From the NCBI GenBank assembly GCA_902588965.1, contig CACIRD010000003.1, positions 62,001 through 126,000 on the forward strand: a stretch of DNA of 64,000 nt. Reading direction: 5' to 3'. This DNA comes from an uncultured Pelagibacteraceae bacterium. GTDB lineage: Bacteria > Pseudomonadota > Alphaproteobacteria > Pelagibacterales > Pelagibacteraceae. Below are positions 19,616 to 27,990 of this stretch, piece after piece. The notes under the pieces were generated by a model that searched no databases, was not told the origin of the DNA, and saw only the letters and a program-made list of their open reading frames with translations. Made by a program: the position numbers and the translations under genes. How positions within the stretch are numbered: the first letter of the stretch is position 1; every line of letters starts with the position of its first letter.

Positions 19616-20830
19616 TTAAATTATTTTATTAATATATTCTCTTTTTGAAATTATTTTAAATTTAGAACTATTAACTAAAACTTCTATTGGTTTTGTTCTC
19701 AAGTTGTAATTTGAGGCTAAAACAATTCCATATGCACCAACATCACAAATTGCCAATATTTCATTTTTTTTTAATTTTTGGTATTTTTTAAGCGTTAAAA
19801 ATTTATCAGTACTTTCACAAACTGGCCCAACAAAATCATGAACTTTATTGAGTATATTTCTATTTTTTTTTAAGGGTACTATATTATGTGATGCACCATA
19901 AAGTGCTGGTCTCATAAAATCATTCATTGCGGCATCCAGTATTATGAAGTTTTTGTTATTAGCTGGTTTAATATAAATTATTTTTGTTATTAACAAAGCT
20001 GCATCCCCAATAATTGATCTCCCAGGTTCAAAAATTATTTTTACTCTGTGCTTTTTTAAAAATTTTTTTATTTCAGAATAATATTTTTTATAGTTTAATA
20101 CTTTCTTATTTAGATTGTAGTTGATGCCCATACCGCCACCTAGATCAATATACTCAAATTTATATTTTGATTTATTTATAAAATTATTAATAACTTTAAT
20201 CATTTTTGAATATGGTTTGTGATCTAAAATTTGACTTCCAATGTGGACGCTTAAGCATTTAATTTTTAAATGCTTCGAATTATGAAAAGCTTTTAATATT
20301 TTAAGAAGTTCTTTTTCATTAATACCAAATTTATCCTCATTTCTTCCAGTTGATATTTTTTTTAAAGTTTGAGCATCTATATTTGGGTTTAATCTTAAAC
20401 CTATATTAATTTTTTTTTTATTTTTTTTTGCAATATTTTCAATAGTTTCTACTTCACTATGAGACTCTGCATTAATAAGTAATATTTTCTTTTTAATTGC
20501 AAAATTAATTTCTTCTGGTGTTTTTCCAACTCCTGAAAAAACAATTTTATTTGGGTTAATACCAGCTTTAATAGCCCGTAAAAGTTCACCTTTTGATACT
20601 ACGTCAGCACCTAATCCAAAACTTCTAATTATTTTTAAAATATGAAGGTTGTTATTAGATTTCACAGAAAAACAAATTAATGGTTTTATGGATTTAAAGT
20701 TACTCTTAAATCTATTTATATTATCTTCAATTTTTTTATAAGAATAACAATAAAAAGGTGTTTTAACTTTTTTAGATAATGAGATAGAACTAACTTTCTC
20801 AATATAAAGATTATTTTTTTTATATAACAT
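19616..20830 (-). CDS. lysA: Diaminopimelate decarboxylase
   Basis: LysA is the PLP enzyme for the last step of lysine synthesis. The PLP-binding Lys is in ICFSVKSNNNLHILK near residue 54. SVHIGSQI and YIDLGGGMGINY contribute the phosphate-binding region, EPGRSIIGDAALLIT is conserved, and VGPVCESTDKF carries the catalytic Cys of the partner subunit. At 404 residues it is of normal size. Its ATG forms TAATG with the stop of the small lipoprotein gene upstream, so translation is probably coupled. Confidence 0.96.
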   Translation of the reverse strand: MLYKKNNLYIEKVSSISLSKKVKTPFYCYSYKKIEDNINRFKSNFKSIKPLICFSVKSNNNLHILKIIRSFGLGADVVSKGELLRAIKAGINPNKIVFSGVGKTPEEINFAIKKKILLINAESHSEVETIENIAKKNKKKINIGLRLNPNIDAQTLKKISTGRNEDKFGINEKELLKILKAFHNSKHLKIKCLSVHIGSQILDHKPYSKMIKVINNFINKSKYKFEYIDLGGGMGINYNLNKKVLNYKKYYSEIKKFLKKHRVKIIFEPGRSIIGDAALLITKIIYIKPANNKNFIILDAAMNDFMRPALYGASHNIVPLKKNRNILNKVHDFVGPVCESTDKFLTLKKYQKLKKNEILAICDVGAYGIVLASNYNLRTKPIEVLVNSSKFKIISKREYINKII

Positions 20831-20949
20831 TAAATATTTTTTAATTTAGTAATATTTTTTTTTGATTCTTTAAATTCTGGGTCTCCTTTTTTCCCACAGG
20901 AAAAAATAACCAAAGAAAGGAATAAAATTATAATTATTTTTTTAATCAT
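20830..20949 (-). CDS. LptM (YifL)-like small lipoprotein (not in ORF track)
   Basis: A 39-codon ORF between argH and lysA starts MIKKIIIILFLSLVIFSCGKKGDP. It is a lipoprotein signal peptide with lipobox-like VIFSC, then the C-G-x-K-G-D/P start typical of LptM/YifL lipoproteins, which assist assembly of the LPS translocon LptDE. Small lipoproteins of this kind commonly sit before lysA in proteobacteria. It overlaps the argH end by 8 bases and lysA by 1 base. The gene is too short for the ORF track but well supported by its sequence and position. Confidence 0.85.
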   Translation of the reverse strand: MIKKIIIILFLSLVIFSCGKKGDPEFKESKKNITKLKNI

Positions 20950-22339
20950 TTATTTCTTTTTTATATTTTTTTATCATTTTCTTTATATTGTCGAAAGAAG
21001 TTCCTCCATACGATTTTTTTGTATTTACCGCATTTTTTATATTCATAATATCTAAAATTTTTACACTTATTTTCTTATCTATTGTTTTTATTTCTTCAAA
21101 GGTTAACTCATTAATTTTTTTACCTTTTTTTTCTGCTAAATTCACAATCTTTGCTGTAATTGAATATGCTTTTCTAAAAGGATAATTTAAATCTTTAACT
21201 ATAAAATCGGCAATATCTGTTGAAGTAATATACCCTACATGTGATAATTCAGTCATCCTTTTTTTATTAGGTGTAAAATTAGTTATTACTTCTCTTAAAA
21301 CTTTTAAACAATTTTTAATTTGATCGTAAGAATTAAAAACTAATTCCTTGTCATCTTGTAAATCTTTAAAATAAGATAAGGGCAACCCTTTTAATATTGT
21401 TAGCATTGAGAATAAATTTCCAACTAGAAAACCTGATTTTCCTCTTAGATATTCTAGAGGGTCAGGATTTTTTTTTTGAGGCATTATAGAAGAACCAGTT
21501 ACAACTTTATCATTTAGCTGAATTAGGTTAAATGCATCGGAATTCCATATTATAAATTCTTCAGCAAATCTAGAGATGTGGATTGAGCAAACTGAAATTG
21601 CAAATAAAAAATCTAGAACAAAATCTCGGTCTGCAACAGTATCAATCGAATTTTTTGTTGGTTTTTCAAACTTTAATTTTCTTGTTGTATAAAATCTATC
21701 AATATTAAAAGATGTACCTGACAAAGCAACTACACCCAAGGGATTTTCCATTAGATTATCTAAGTTATTTTGAAATTTTTTTTTATCCCTAGAAAACATT
21801 TCTATATAAGCCATTAAATAATGACCAAATGATATTGGTTGAGCATTTTTTAAATGAGTAAATCCAGGCATGATGGTATTTATATTTTTTTCTGCACATT
21901 TTAAATAAAGTTTCATTGTTTTGTTTAAATCATTAATAACTTCACTAGTGGAATTTCTTAGCCATAATTTAAGATCTGTAAGTACCTGATCATTTCTAGA
22001 CCTAGCAGTATGAATAAAACCGGCATCCTCACCTATTAATTCAAAAAGTCTTTGTTCTATGCTCATGTGTATATCTTCATTTTTATCATTAAAAAAAAAT
22101 TTTTTTTTAAGTATTTCATTTAAAATTTTATTTAGCCCCCATATAATTTTATTTTTTATGGATATGTTAATTATTTTTTGTTTCGCCAACATTTCCACAT
22201 GAACTATAGAAGCACTTATATCTTCCTTGAAAAGTCTCTTATCTATTTTTAACGATGAACCAATTTTTTGAAAGGAAGATGTAGTTTTTTGGTTTATTCT
22301 TGTGCCCCAAACTGGTTTATTGTTTTTATTTTTACTCAT
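20942..22339 (-). CDS. argH: Argininosuccinate lyase
   Basis: ArgH splits argininosuccinate into arginine and fumarate. This fumarase-superfamily protein has 465 residues. The signature GSSIMPQKKNPDPLE (near 280) carries the flexible catalytic loop. HTARSRNDQVLTDLKLWLR, PGFTHLKNAQPISFGHYL and SYGGTSFDNI at the C-terminus are all conserved. It heads the minus-strand argH - lipoprotein - lysA - plsC operon and is divergent from the TlpA-like gene by 23 bp. Confidence 0.97.
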   Translation of the reverse strand: MSKNKNNKPVWGTRINQKTTSSFQKIGSSLKIDKRLFKEDISASIVHVEMLAKQKIINISIKNKIIWGLNKILNEILKKKFFFNDKNEDIHMSIEQRLFELIGEDAGFIHTARSRNDQVLTDLKLWLRNSTSEVINDLNKTMKLYLKCAEKNINTIMPGFTHLKNAQPISFGHYLMAYIEMFSRDKKKFQNNLDNLMENPLGVVALSGTSFNIDRFYTTRKLKFEKPTKNSIDTVADRDFVLDFLFAISVCSIHISRFAEEFIIWNSDAFNLIQLNDKVVTGSSIMPQKKNPDPLEYLRGKSGFLVGNLFSMLTILKGLPLSYFKDLQDDKELVFNSYDQIKNCLKVLREVITNFTPNKKRMTELSHVGYITSTDIADFIVKDLNYPFRKAYSITAKIVNLAEKKGKKINELTFEEIKTIDKKISVKILDIMNIKNAVNTKKSYGGTSFDNIKKMIKKYKKEIND

Positions 22340-22362
22340 GATATGTAACTATACATTTTAGA

Positions 22363-22893
22363 ATGAAATTATTAAGCTATAAATTTTTATTAATACTTAT
22401 ATATTTTTTATCAACAGTTATTTCTTATTCAGACGAGAAACCAGCTATAAAAAATCTAATAATTCATACCAAAAGTAAAAAAGTGCAAAATATTCAATTT
22501 AAAAATAACTTTAATCAAAATATAAAGCTTGAAGAATTCAAAGGAAAATTATTGATTTTAAATTTTTGGGCCACTTGGTGCCTTCCGTGTAGAGATGAAA
22601 TGCCTTCGCTTGATAAACTTCAATCACTTAAAAGTTTTGACAATTTAAAAGTTTTTCCAATAAATGTGGGAAAGGAAAAAAAAGAAAAAGCTGAAAAATT
22701 TTTTCAGGAATATAAAATTGAAAATCTTGATTTATATATTGATGACTCCGTAAATTTGGCAAATAAGTTTAAACTAAGAGGATTACCCACGACAGTTATA
22801 ATAAACAAAGAGGGTGAAGAATTTGCAAGAATCGTAGGCGGAATTGATTTTTCTGATAAAAAATTTATTCAATGGTTAAAACAATTCAATTAA
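22363..22893 (+). CDS. TlpA-like membrane-anchored thioredoxin
   Basis: Proteins of the TlpA/ResA group are membrane-anchored periplasmic reductants used in cytochrome c and oxidase maturation. The 176 residues begin with a signal or anchor segment (YKFLLILIYFLSTVISY) and continue as a thioredoxin fold with the redox motif NFWATWCLPCRDEMPSL. The cis-Pro loop is LRGLPTTVIINKEGEE. It is divergent from argH, an arrangement shared with other alphaproteobacteria, and 6 bp ahead of an esterase gene. Confidence 0.88.
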   Translation: MKLLSYKFLLILIYFLSTVISYSDEKPAIKNLIIHTKSKKVQNIQFKNNFNQNIKLEEFKGKLLILNFWATWCLPCRDEMPSLDKLQSLKSFDNLKVFPINVGKEKKEKAEKFFQEYKIENLDLYIDDSVNLANKFKLRGLPTTVIINKEGEEFARIVGGIDFSDKKFIQWLKQFN

Positions 22894-22899
22894 AAATTA

Positions 22900-23556
22900 A
22901 TGAACCTTGCTTTAAATACTAAAATTATCGAACCAGAAAATAAAAATGAGATAGATAATGCTATAATTCTTCTTCATGGTTATGGTGGCGATGGACAAGA
23001 TATAAGCACTTTAGCTTTAAGTTGGAAAAGATTTTTAACTAAAACAGTTTTTCTTTGCCCTGATGCAAAAGAATCTTGTTCAGTAAATCCTAGTGGATTT
23101 CAATGGTTTGATCTAAGCAAAGATGAGCCAAAATATATTTTAAAAGAAGTAAAAAAAACTGAAACTTTACTTTTTAAGTTTATTGATGAAATAAAAAAAA
23201 AATATAATTTACCGAATTCTAAAATTATAATATCTGGTTTTAGTCAAGGATGTATGATGTCAATTAATTTAGGTTTAGTATCTAAAGAAAACTACAACTG
23301 TGTAGTTGGATTTTCTGGTAAAATTATCGATAAGCAAGACTTAGAAAAAAGGAAACTATCCAATACAAAAATGTTACTAATTCACGGTGATATGGATGAT
23401 ATAGTTGCGCCGTCCAGTTTATTAGAGGCAAATGATTTTTTAGTAAGAAATAAGATAGAAGTAAAAACAAAAATAATAACTGCCTGCGGCCATCATATAT
23501 CTGTTGAAGCATCTAGTTATGCATTAAATTATATTAAAGATAATTTAAAATTGTAA
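22900..23556 (+). CDS. Phospholipase/carboxylesterase-family alpha/beta hydrolase
   Basis: A 218-residue alpha/beta hydrolase of the carboxylesterase 2 (YpfH-like) family. The oxyanion region is ILLHGYGGDGQD. The nucleophile Ser lies in SGFSQGCMMS, the acid in LIHGDMDDIVAP and the catalytic His in ACGHHISVEA. No signal peptide is seen, so it is cytoplasmic. It is probably cotranscribed with the TlpA-like gene. The substrate cannot be named from sequence. Confidence 0.88.
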   Translation: MNLALNTKIIEPENKNEIDNAIILLHGYGGDGQDISTLALSWKRFLTKTVFLCPDAKESCSVNPSGFQWFDLSKDEPKYILKEVKKTETLLFKFIDEIKKKYNLPNSKIIISGFSQGCMMSINLGLVSKENYNCVVGFSGKIIDKQDLEKRKLSNTKMLLIHGDMDDIVAPSSLLEANDFLVRNKIEVKTKIITACGHHISVEASSYALNYIKDNLKL

Positions 23557-23629
23557 TAATTTTTTAATTTAACTTTTTATTTGAAATTATTGATTATTAA
23601 AATTATTTAAGTTAATCTATTATAAAAAA

Positions 23630-24196
23630 ATGACATTTATTGATCAAAACTCATCTTTAGAAAAATGTCCTGCGCTAGTGTTAAACGCAGACTATCGACC
23701 ATTGAGTTATTATCCATTATCTTTATGGAGTTGGCAAGACTCTGTAAAATCTGTTTTTTTAGATCGAGTTTCGATTGTTAATTATTATGATAGAATTATT
23801 AGGAGTCCATCATTTAGTATGAAACTTCCAAGTGTTATAGCTTTAAAAAACTATATTAAACCTTTGTCCAACCCAAATTTTACAAGATTTAATGTTTTCT
23901 TAAGAGATAAATTTACATGTCAGTATTGTGGAAGCAAAAAAGAATTAACTTTTGACCATTTATTGCCAAGATCAAAAGGTGGAAAAACAGATTGGGACAA
24001 TGTGGTTACAGCATGCTCCATGTGCAATGTTAAAAAAGGTGGAAGATTATTGAATAAATCTGGCATGACATTAAATCAAATACCTTACCAGCCTACTACA
24101 GAAGATCTTCATAAAAATGGAAAAAATTTTCCACCTAATTTTCTTCATAAAAGTTGGATTGACTACTTATATTGGGATGTGGAACTTGAACCTTAA
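23630..24196 (+). CDS. HNH endonuclease-family protein
   Basis: A 188-residue protein with a C-terminal HNH domain. CQYCGSKKELTFDHLLPRSK supplies the first zinc knuckle and the His, and KGGKTDWDNVVTACSMCNVK the Asn and second knuckle. The N-terminal ~100 residues (ALVLNADYRPLSYYPLSLW) match the widespread bacterial HNH proteins that stand alone on chromosomes. Their cellular role is not settled. A defence or recombination role is not implied by its neighbours, which are housekeeping genes. It is convergent with coq7 with no gap. Confidence 0.9.
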   Translation: MTFIDQNSSLEKCPALVLNADYRPLSYYPLSLWSWQDSVKSVFLDRVSIVNYYDRIIRSPSFSMKLPSVIALKNYIKPLSNPNFTRFNVFLRDKFTCQYCGSKKELTFDHLLPRSKGGKTDWDNVVTACSMCNVKKGGRLLNKSGMTLNQIPYQPTTEDLHKNGKNFPPNFLHKSWIDYLYWDVELEP

Positions 24197-24730
24197 TTAA
24201 ATTTTTTCTGATATATTAATTGCTAATTTAGAACCAGTTTTTATTATTTTATCAAATATAGAATATATACCATCTTTTGTAGCACCTTTTTCATATGCTA
24301 TATCTTTATGATGAAGTTCGTCCTCTCTGAATTTAATTATTTTCTTTTTAAGATCTTTTTCATCATTTTCAATTTGATCAATTTGATTTTGATAATGTTC
24401 ATCTATTACTTCTTCAACTGAAGCAGTGCATAACATTGCTGCTTTTTTACCTAAAATCGTTGAACCAAAACCTAAACCTATACCCAATAGGTCCCATAAA
24501 GGTAAAAATTTTGTAGGCTTAATGCCTCTTTTTTTTATTTCATTTTCGAAGTAATTTGCATGCTCTCTCTCGTGTTCTTTCATTTCTTCGATAGTTTTTT
24601 TCATTTCATCATCTTTAACCAATGTATTAAGTGCTAATAATTGACCTTCATATATTTTGATAGCACCTCTTTCGCCAGCGTGATCAACCCTTATAAATTC
24701 TTCAATTTTTTTTCTGTTACTTTTTTTCAT
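24197..24730 (-). CDS. coq7: Coq7-type ubiquinone hydroxylase (di-iron)
   Basis: Coq7 hydroxylates the demethoxyubiquinol ring in ubiquinone synthesis. This ferritin-like protein of 177 residues has the di-iron ligand motifs of the family: VDHAGERGAIKIYEGQ, EHEREHANYFENEI, EEVIDEHYQNQ and REDELHHKDIAYEKG. The middle PLWDLLGIGLGFGSTILG is the hydrophobic surface thought to contact the membrane. It overlaps dsbB by 14 bases. Together with ubiE and ubiB it makes a partial quinone pathway in this window. Confidence 0.94.
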   Translation of the reverse strand: MKKSNRKKIEEFIRVDHAGERGAIKIYEGQLLALNTLVKDDEMKKTIEEMKEHEREHANYFENEIKKRGIKPTKFLPLWDLLGIGLGFGSTILGKKAAMLCTASVEEVIDEHYQNQIDQIENDEKDLKKKIIKFREDELHHKDIAYEKGATKDGIYSIFDKIIKTGSKLAINISEKI

Positions 24731-25199
24731 ATTTTGAAAATTTATTAAATGTTATAAGCGATATAACAAACGATACAAATGTATTTATTGTAGCAAGCGA
24801 AAGACCAAATATAGAAAAAGTAATATTTTTGCAACTAATAGGCATTTTTGATAATTCTTTCAGAAGCTGCTCTTTATCAAAAACATCAAGATTTGAATTA
24901 GAAGCACATAGTGAACTTTCTTCTACAAATCCTCTTTCAATACCTACATGATAAAGAGATAAAAATGTTGATAATAAAAATATTATAAAAATAATAAAGA
25001 GTAATATTTTTTCAAATCTTTTAATAATTGATATAAAAACAATAGTAATAATAGTTAAAAAATATGGCACTCTTTCCAACAAGCAAAGATTACATGGTTT
25101 ATGACCTAATACAAATTCTACGTAATAAGCAAATACAATAGAGAAAATACTAAAATATAAGATTAAATTTAAATATTTTTTTTCTTTCAGTTCGTACAT
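24717..25199 (-). CDS. dsbB: Disulfide bond formation protein DsbB-like
   Basis: DsbB re-oxidises DsbA and passes electrons to quinone in the inner membrane. About four transmembrane segments are visible in 160 residues (YLNLILYFSIFSIVFAYYV, FLTIITIVFISII, ILLFIIFIIFLLSTFL, and the C-terminal LSLATINTFVSFVISLI). The first redox pair is GHKPCNLCLLERVPYF. The second periplasmic pair is provided by SSLCASN and ISCKN. It lies between the DedA gene and coq7; a quinone-linked function is consistent with that neighbour. Confidence 0.88.
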   Translation of the reverse strand: MYELKEKKYLNLILYFSIFSIVFAYYVEFVLGHKPCNLCLLERVPYFLTIITIVFISIIKRFEKILLFIIFIIFLLSTFLSLYHVGIERGFVEESSLCASNSNLDVFDKEQLLKELSKMPISCKNITFSIFGLSLATINTFVSFVISLITFNKFSKYEKK

Positions 25200-25200
25200 A

Positions 25201-25797
25201 TTATTTTAAATAAAAAAAAGTAATTAAAAAAACCAATACTATTAAAATACCTATAATTGTAGTCCAAAGTGTCCCCTTCTTTTCTAAAAATTCTACAAAA
25301 ATTTGACCAAATTTAAATGTTAAATATGAAACCAGGAAAAATCTTAAACCTCTAGAAATCAAACATATTAATAAAAAAATTAAAATATTAAATCCGATAA
25401 GTCCACTAGTTATAGTGAAAACCTTAAAAGGCAAAGGAGTAAAGCCTGCTAGAAAGAGTGTCATTAACCAAATATAAATACCTGTTCCTTCAGTGAGACT
25501 CGATTTAAGGTCATTAACCTTATTTTCATAATTGTAAAATTCCACAACAGACATTGCTAAATCTCCAAAAATAAATCCTATTAAGTAACCAAACAATCCA
25601 CCTAAAACTGAAAAAAAAGTTGCATTTATAAAAATTCTTAAAAACCTTTCTTTTTTTGCCATAACCATAGGAACAATCATCACATCAGGAGGTATTGGAA
25701 AAAAGGAACTTTCAACAAAGGACACAATAGCCAAGTAAATTTCAGCACTTTTATGTGCAGCAAGTTGTAAAGACTTTATATACAATTTTTTAAACAT
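25201..25797 (-). CDS. DedA/YqaA-family membrane protein
   Basis: A 198-residue inner-membrane protein of the DedA-related YqaA group (VTT/SNARE-associated domain). Seen are FVESSFFPIPPDVMIVPMVM near the N-terminus, where family members have acidic and proline residues in a re-entrant loop, then GGLFGYLIGFIFGD, TPLPFKVFTITSGL and several hydrophobic helices. DedA-superfamily members transport or flip lipids. The exact substrate here is unknown. It is first in the minus-strand run with dsbB and coq7. Confidence 0.85.
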   Translation of the reverse strand: MFKKLYIKSLQLAAHKSAEIYLAIVSFVESSFFPIPPDVMIVPMVMAKKERFLRIFINATFFSVLGGLFGYLIGFIFGDLAMSVVEFYNYENKVNDLKSSLTEGTGIYIWLMTLFLAGFTPLPFKVFTITSGLIGFNILIFLLICLISRGLRFFLVSYLTFKFGQIFVEFLEKKGTLWTTIIGILIVLVFLITFFYLK

Positions 25798-25866
25798 TTT
25801 TTGGTTTTATTACAATTTAAGTTTTTATACTATTTATATTTAATATAATAACTTATGAAAACCAAG

Positions 25867-25951
25867 GGGCGAATGGCGGAACTGGTAGACGCGCACGACT
25901 CAAAATCGTGTTTCGCAAGAAGTGAGAGTTCGATTCTCTCTTCGCCCACCA
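25867..25951 (+). tRNA. tRNA-Leu (anticodon CAA)
   Basis: The acceptor stem GGGCGAA pairs with TTCGCCC, followed by discriminator A and an encoded CCA. The anticodon arm is CACGA-CTCAAAA-TCGTG, giving anticodon CAA (codon UUG). The extra arm after it and the T arm GAGAG-TTCGATT-CTCTC make it a class II tRNA, as expected for leucine. The acyl-CoA synthetase gene starts 7 bp downstream. Confidence 0.95.
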
Positions 25952-25958
25952 AATATTT

Positions 25959-27662
25959 ATGGAATTAAAAAAATTTAGAAATTTATTAGAATTATTTTTT
26001 GAACAATATAAAAAACAAAAGAAAGATGAGATTTTTTTAACTTCGTTAAAAAATATAGATAAAAGCTTCACATGGGAAAAAACTTTCAGATCAATAATAA
26101 ATTTTTCAAACGAAATTTCAAAGTTCATTAAAAAAGGAGATAGATGTTTATTGATTTCTGAAAATAGACCAGAATGGCTGATATCAGATTTATCTATAAT
26201 GCTTTCAGGTGGTATTACAGTTCCTGCATACACAACATATACAGAAAAGGATTATGAGTACATAATAGATGATTGTAAACCTTCAATCGTTATAGTTTCA
26301 AATTTAGATCAGTATATTAAAATTAAAAATTTTATTAAAAAAAAAATTTTTATAAAAAAAATTTTTTATTTTGAAAATTTGGAAAATTTAAAAGATGATA
26401 ATTTTATTTATTTCGATGAAATTTTAAAAAATTCTAGCTTAAATTATAGCATCATTCCTGAATGCAATATCATAAGAAAAGATCCAGCTTGTATAATTTA
26501 TACCTCCGGTACCCAAGGCAACCCCAAAGGAGTTGTACTAAGTCACGGAGGAATTTTAACTAACTGCGAAGGTGCCTACGACCTACTCTCAAAGCTTATT
26601 ATAAAATCAACTCGTTTTTTAACTTGGCTACCTCTATCTCATTCTTATGAGCATACAGTTCAGTTTGTACAAATATCTGTTGGTGCTAAAATTTTTTACG
26701 CAGAAGGTATTGATAAACTTATAAAAAACATGAATGAGTGTAAGCCACATATTATGACTGCTGTACCGAGATTTTACCAAAACCTGTATCAGAAAATAAA
26801 TTTAAGCTTTAGTAAAGCAACAGGTTTAAAAAAATATCTAATTGAGTCAACTGTAAAACTCGGTTCAAAAAATATGATAGAAAAAAACCTTAGTTTTTTA
26901 GAAAAAATACTCAATAAAATAAATGAAATATTGGTTCGAAAAAAAATAAAAAAACAGTTTGGTGGTTCACTTAAAACATTCGTTTCAGGAGGTGGAGCTT
27001 TAAATAAGGAAGTAGGATTATTTCTTAATTCCATTGGTCTTCCAACTTTGCAAGGCTATGGTTTGACAGAGACATCACCAGTAGTTAGTTGTAACCCAAT
27101 AAATGATATTAGAATTGAAACTGTTGGACCACCATTTAAACAAAATGAAGTAAAAATTGCTCATGATGGTGAAATTTTAGTAAAGGGTGAAAATGTCATG
27201 TTAGGTTATTGGAATAATAAACAAGAAACAGAAAAAATTATTATTAATAATTGGCTTCATACTGGAGATATAGGAAGATTTGAAAATAATTATCTTATTA
27301 TTACAGATAGAAAAAAAGATATTTTAATCACACCAGGGGGAGATAATATTTCACCATTAAAAGTAGAGAATGAACTTACAAATTCAGACTTTATTGAACA
27401 AGCAGTAGTGTTTGGAGATAATAAACCTTATTTAGTTGCCTTAATTGTACCTTCGGAGGATAAAAAAAATAGTTTTAAAGAACAAATTGAAGGTGAAATT
27501 TTAAAAATAAATAAAAACTTAACAAATATTGAAAAAATTAAAAAATATTTTGTAATAAATGAAAAATTTACAATTGAAAATGGAATGTTGACACCAACAT
27601 TAAAACTAAAAAGATATAAAATTATTCAAAAATTTAAAAATAATTTTGAAAAACTTTATTAA
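25959..27662 (+). CDS. Long-chain acyl-CoA synthetase (AMP-binding enzyme)
   Basis: This adenylate-forming enzyme of 567 residues activates fatty acids with ATP and CoA. The P-loop-like motif IIYTSGTQGNPKGVVLSH lies near 180, and TWLPLSHSYEHTVQFVQ follows as in FadD/FAA1-type enzymes. The A5 motif is GYGLTETSPVVSCN, and the hinge TGDIGRFENNYLIITDRKKD and C-terminal LTPTLKLKRYKI complete the fold. It starts 7 bp after tRNA-Leu. The closest group is the long-chain acyl-CoA ligases; chain length cannot be told. Confidence 0.9.
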   Translation: MELKKFRNLLELFFEQYKKQKKDEIFLTSLKNIDKSFTWEKTFRSIINFSNEISKFIKKGDRCLLISENRPEWLISDLSIMLSGGITVPAYTTYTEKDYEYIIDDCKPSIVIVSNLDQYIKIKNFIKKKIFIKKIFYFENLENLKDDNFIYFDEILKNSSLNYSIIPECNIIRKDPACIIYTSGTQGNPKGVVLSHGGILTNCEGAYDLLSKLIIKSTRFLTWLPLSHSYEHTVQFVQISVGAKIFYAEGIDKLIKNMNECKPHIMTAVPRFYQNLYQKINLSFSKATGLKKYLIESTVKLGSKNMIEKNLSFLEKILNKINEILVRKKIKKQFGGSLKTFVSGGGALNKEVGLFLNSIGLPTLQGYGLTETSPVVSCNPINDIRIETVGPPFKQNEVKIAHDGEILVKGENVMLGYWNNKQETEKIIINNWLHTGDIGRFENNYLIITDRKKDILITPGGDNISPLKVENELTNSDFIEQAVVFGDNKPYLVALIVPSEDKKNSFKEQIEGEILKINKNLTNIEKIKKYFVINEKFTIENGMLTPTLKLKRYKIIQKFKNNFEKLY

Positions 27663-27710
27663 ATTTAAGAATTCAAATGGTTTATTATGCGCATAAACTC
27701 TATCTTTTTA

Positions 27711-27770
27711 ACTTAAATTAAAATTAAAATTAAATTTCAATTAAAAAAAAAATTAAATTAAATTTGTATT
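27711..27770. repeat. Low-complexity AAATTAAA-type repeat tract
   Basis: The stretch consists almost only of AAATTAAA, TTAAATTT and A9 units arranged as short direct and inverted repeats. It separates the acyl-CoA synthetase 3' end from the leader of the 23-codon basic peptide gene. It may act as an AT-rich UP-type element or simply be neutral spacer. Confidence 0.5.
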
Positions 27771-27781
27771 CAAATAAGTGT

Positions 27782-27838
27782 TTGACATAAGTTAATAAAA
27801 AAAATAAAAATAATGTTAATAGCGAATCATTTGATTCG
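27782..27838 (+). promoter_or_regulatory. Putative promoter and hairpin leader of the polybasic peptide gene
   Basis: A perfect -35-like TTGACA lies at 27782-27787. The -10 is unclear, with only AT-rich candidates near 27805-27814. Downstream, CGAATCATTTGATTCG (27823-27838) is a perfect inverted repeat that can form a 6-7 bp hairpin in the mRNA leader, 12 bp before the GGGAG ribosome-binding site. It could be an operator, an mRNA stabiliser or a translation control element. Confidence 0.4.
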
Positions 27839-27861
27839 TAAAACAAAACAGGGAGCTAAAG

Positions 27862-27933
27862 ATGGCTAAAAGAAGAAAAAAAGCTAAGAAAAAAGCTAAG
27901 AAAAAAGCTAAAAGAAGAAGAAGAAGAAGATAA
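27862..27933 (+). CDS. 23-residue polybasic peptide (not in ORF track)
   Basis: The ORF starts at 27862 after a good ribosome-binding site (GGGAGCTAAAG). It encodes MAKRRKKAKKKAKKKAKR and then a run of Arg to the stop. Except for the initial Met and four Ala it is all Lys and Arg. AKKKAKKK units resemble the tails of histone H1-like bacterial proteins. It has a leader hairpin, a strong terminator directly after it, and lies convergent to carD. A role in binding nucleic acid or ribosomes is an inference from charge only. I know of no characterised function. Confidence 0.7.
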   Translation: MAKRRKKAKKKAKKKAKRRRRRR

Positions 27934-27952
27934 TTTTTTTTTTTCTATTTTA

Positions 27953-27988
27953 AAAACGCTTCTCATAAATTTTTGTGAGAAGCGTTTT
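27953..27988. terminator. Bidirectional intrinsic terminator
   Basis: AAAACGCTTCTCA (27953-27965) and TGAGAAGCGTTTT (27976-27988) form a perfect 13-bp stem with a 10-base loop. T runs follow in both directions. It can end the polybasic peptide transcript on the plus strand and the carD operon on the minus strand. Confidence 0.9.
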
Positions 27989-27990
27989 TT

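Noticed and set aside
23630-24196. HNH protein as part of a defence or mobile system
   Set aside because: It is of the common stand-alone chromosomal type and is surrounded by housekeeping genes. No restriction, CRISPR, toxin or intron parts are nearby.
27711-27770. CRISPR-like or tandem repeat array
   Set aside because: The units are short, irregular AAATTAAA blocks without spacers. They are low-complexity sequence, not a CRISPR array.
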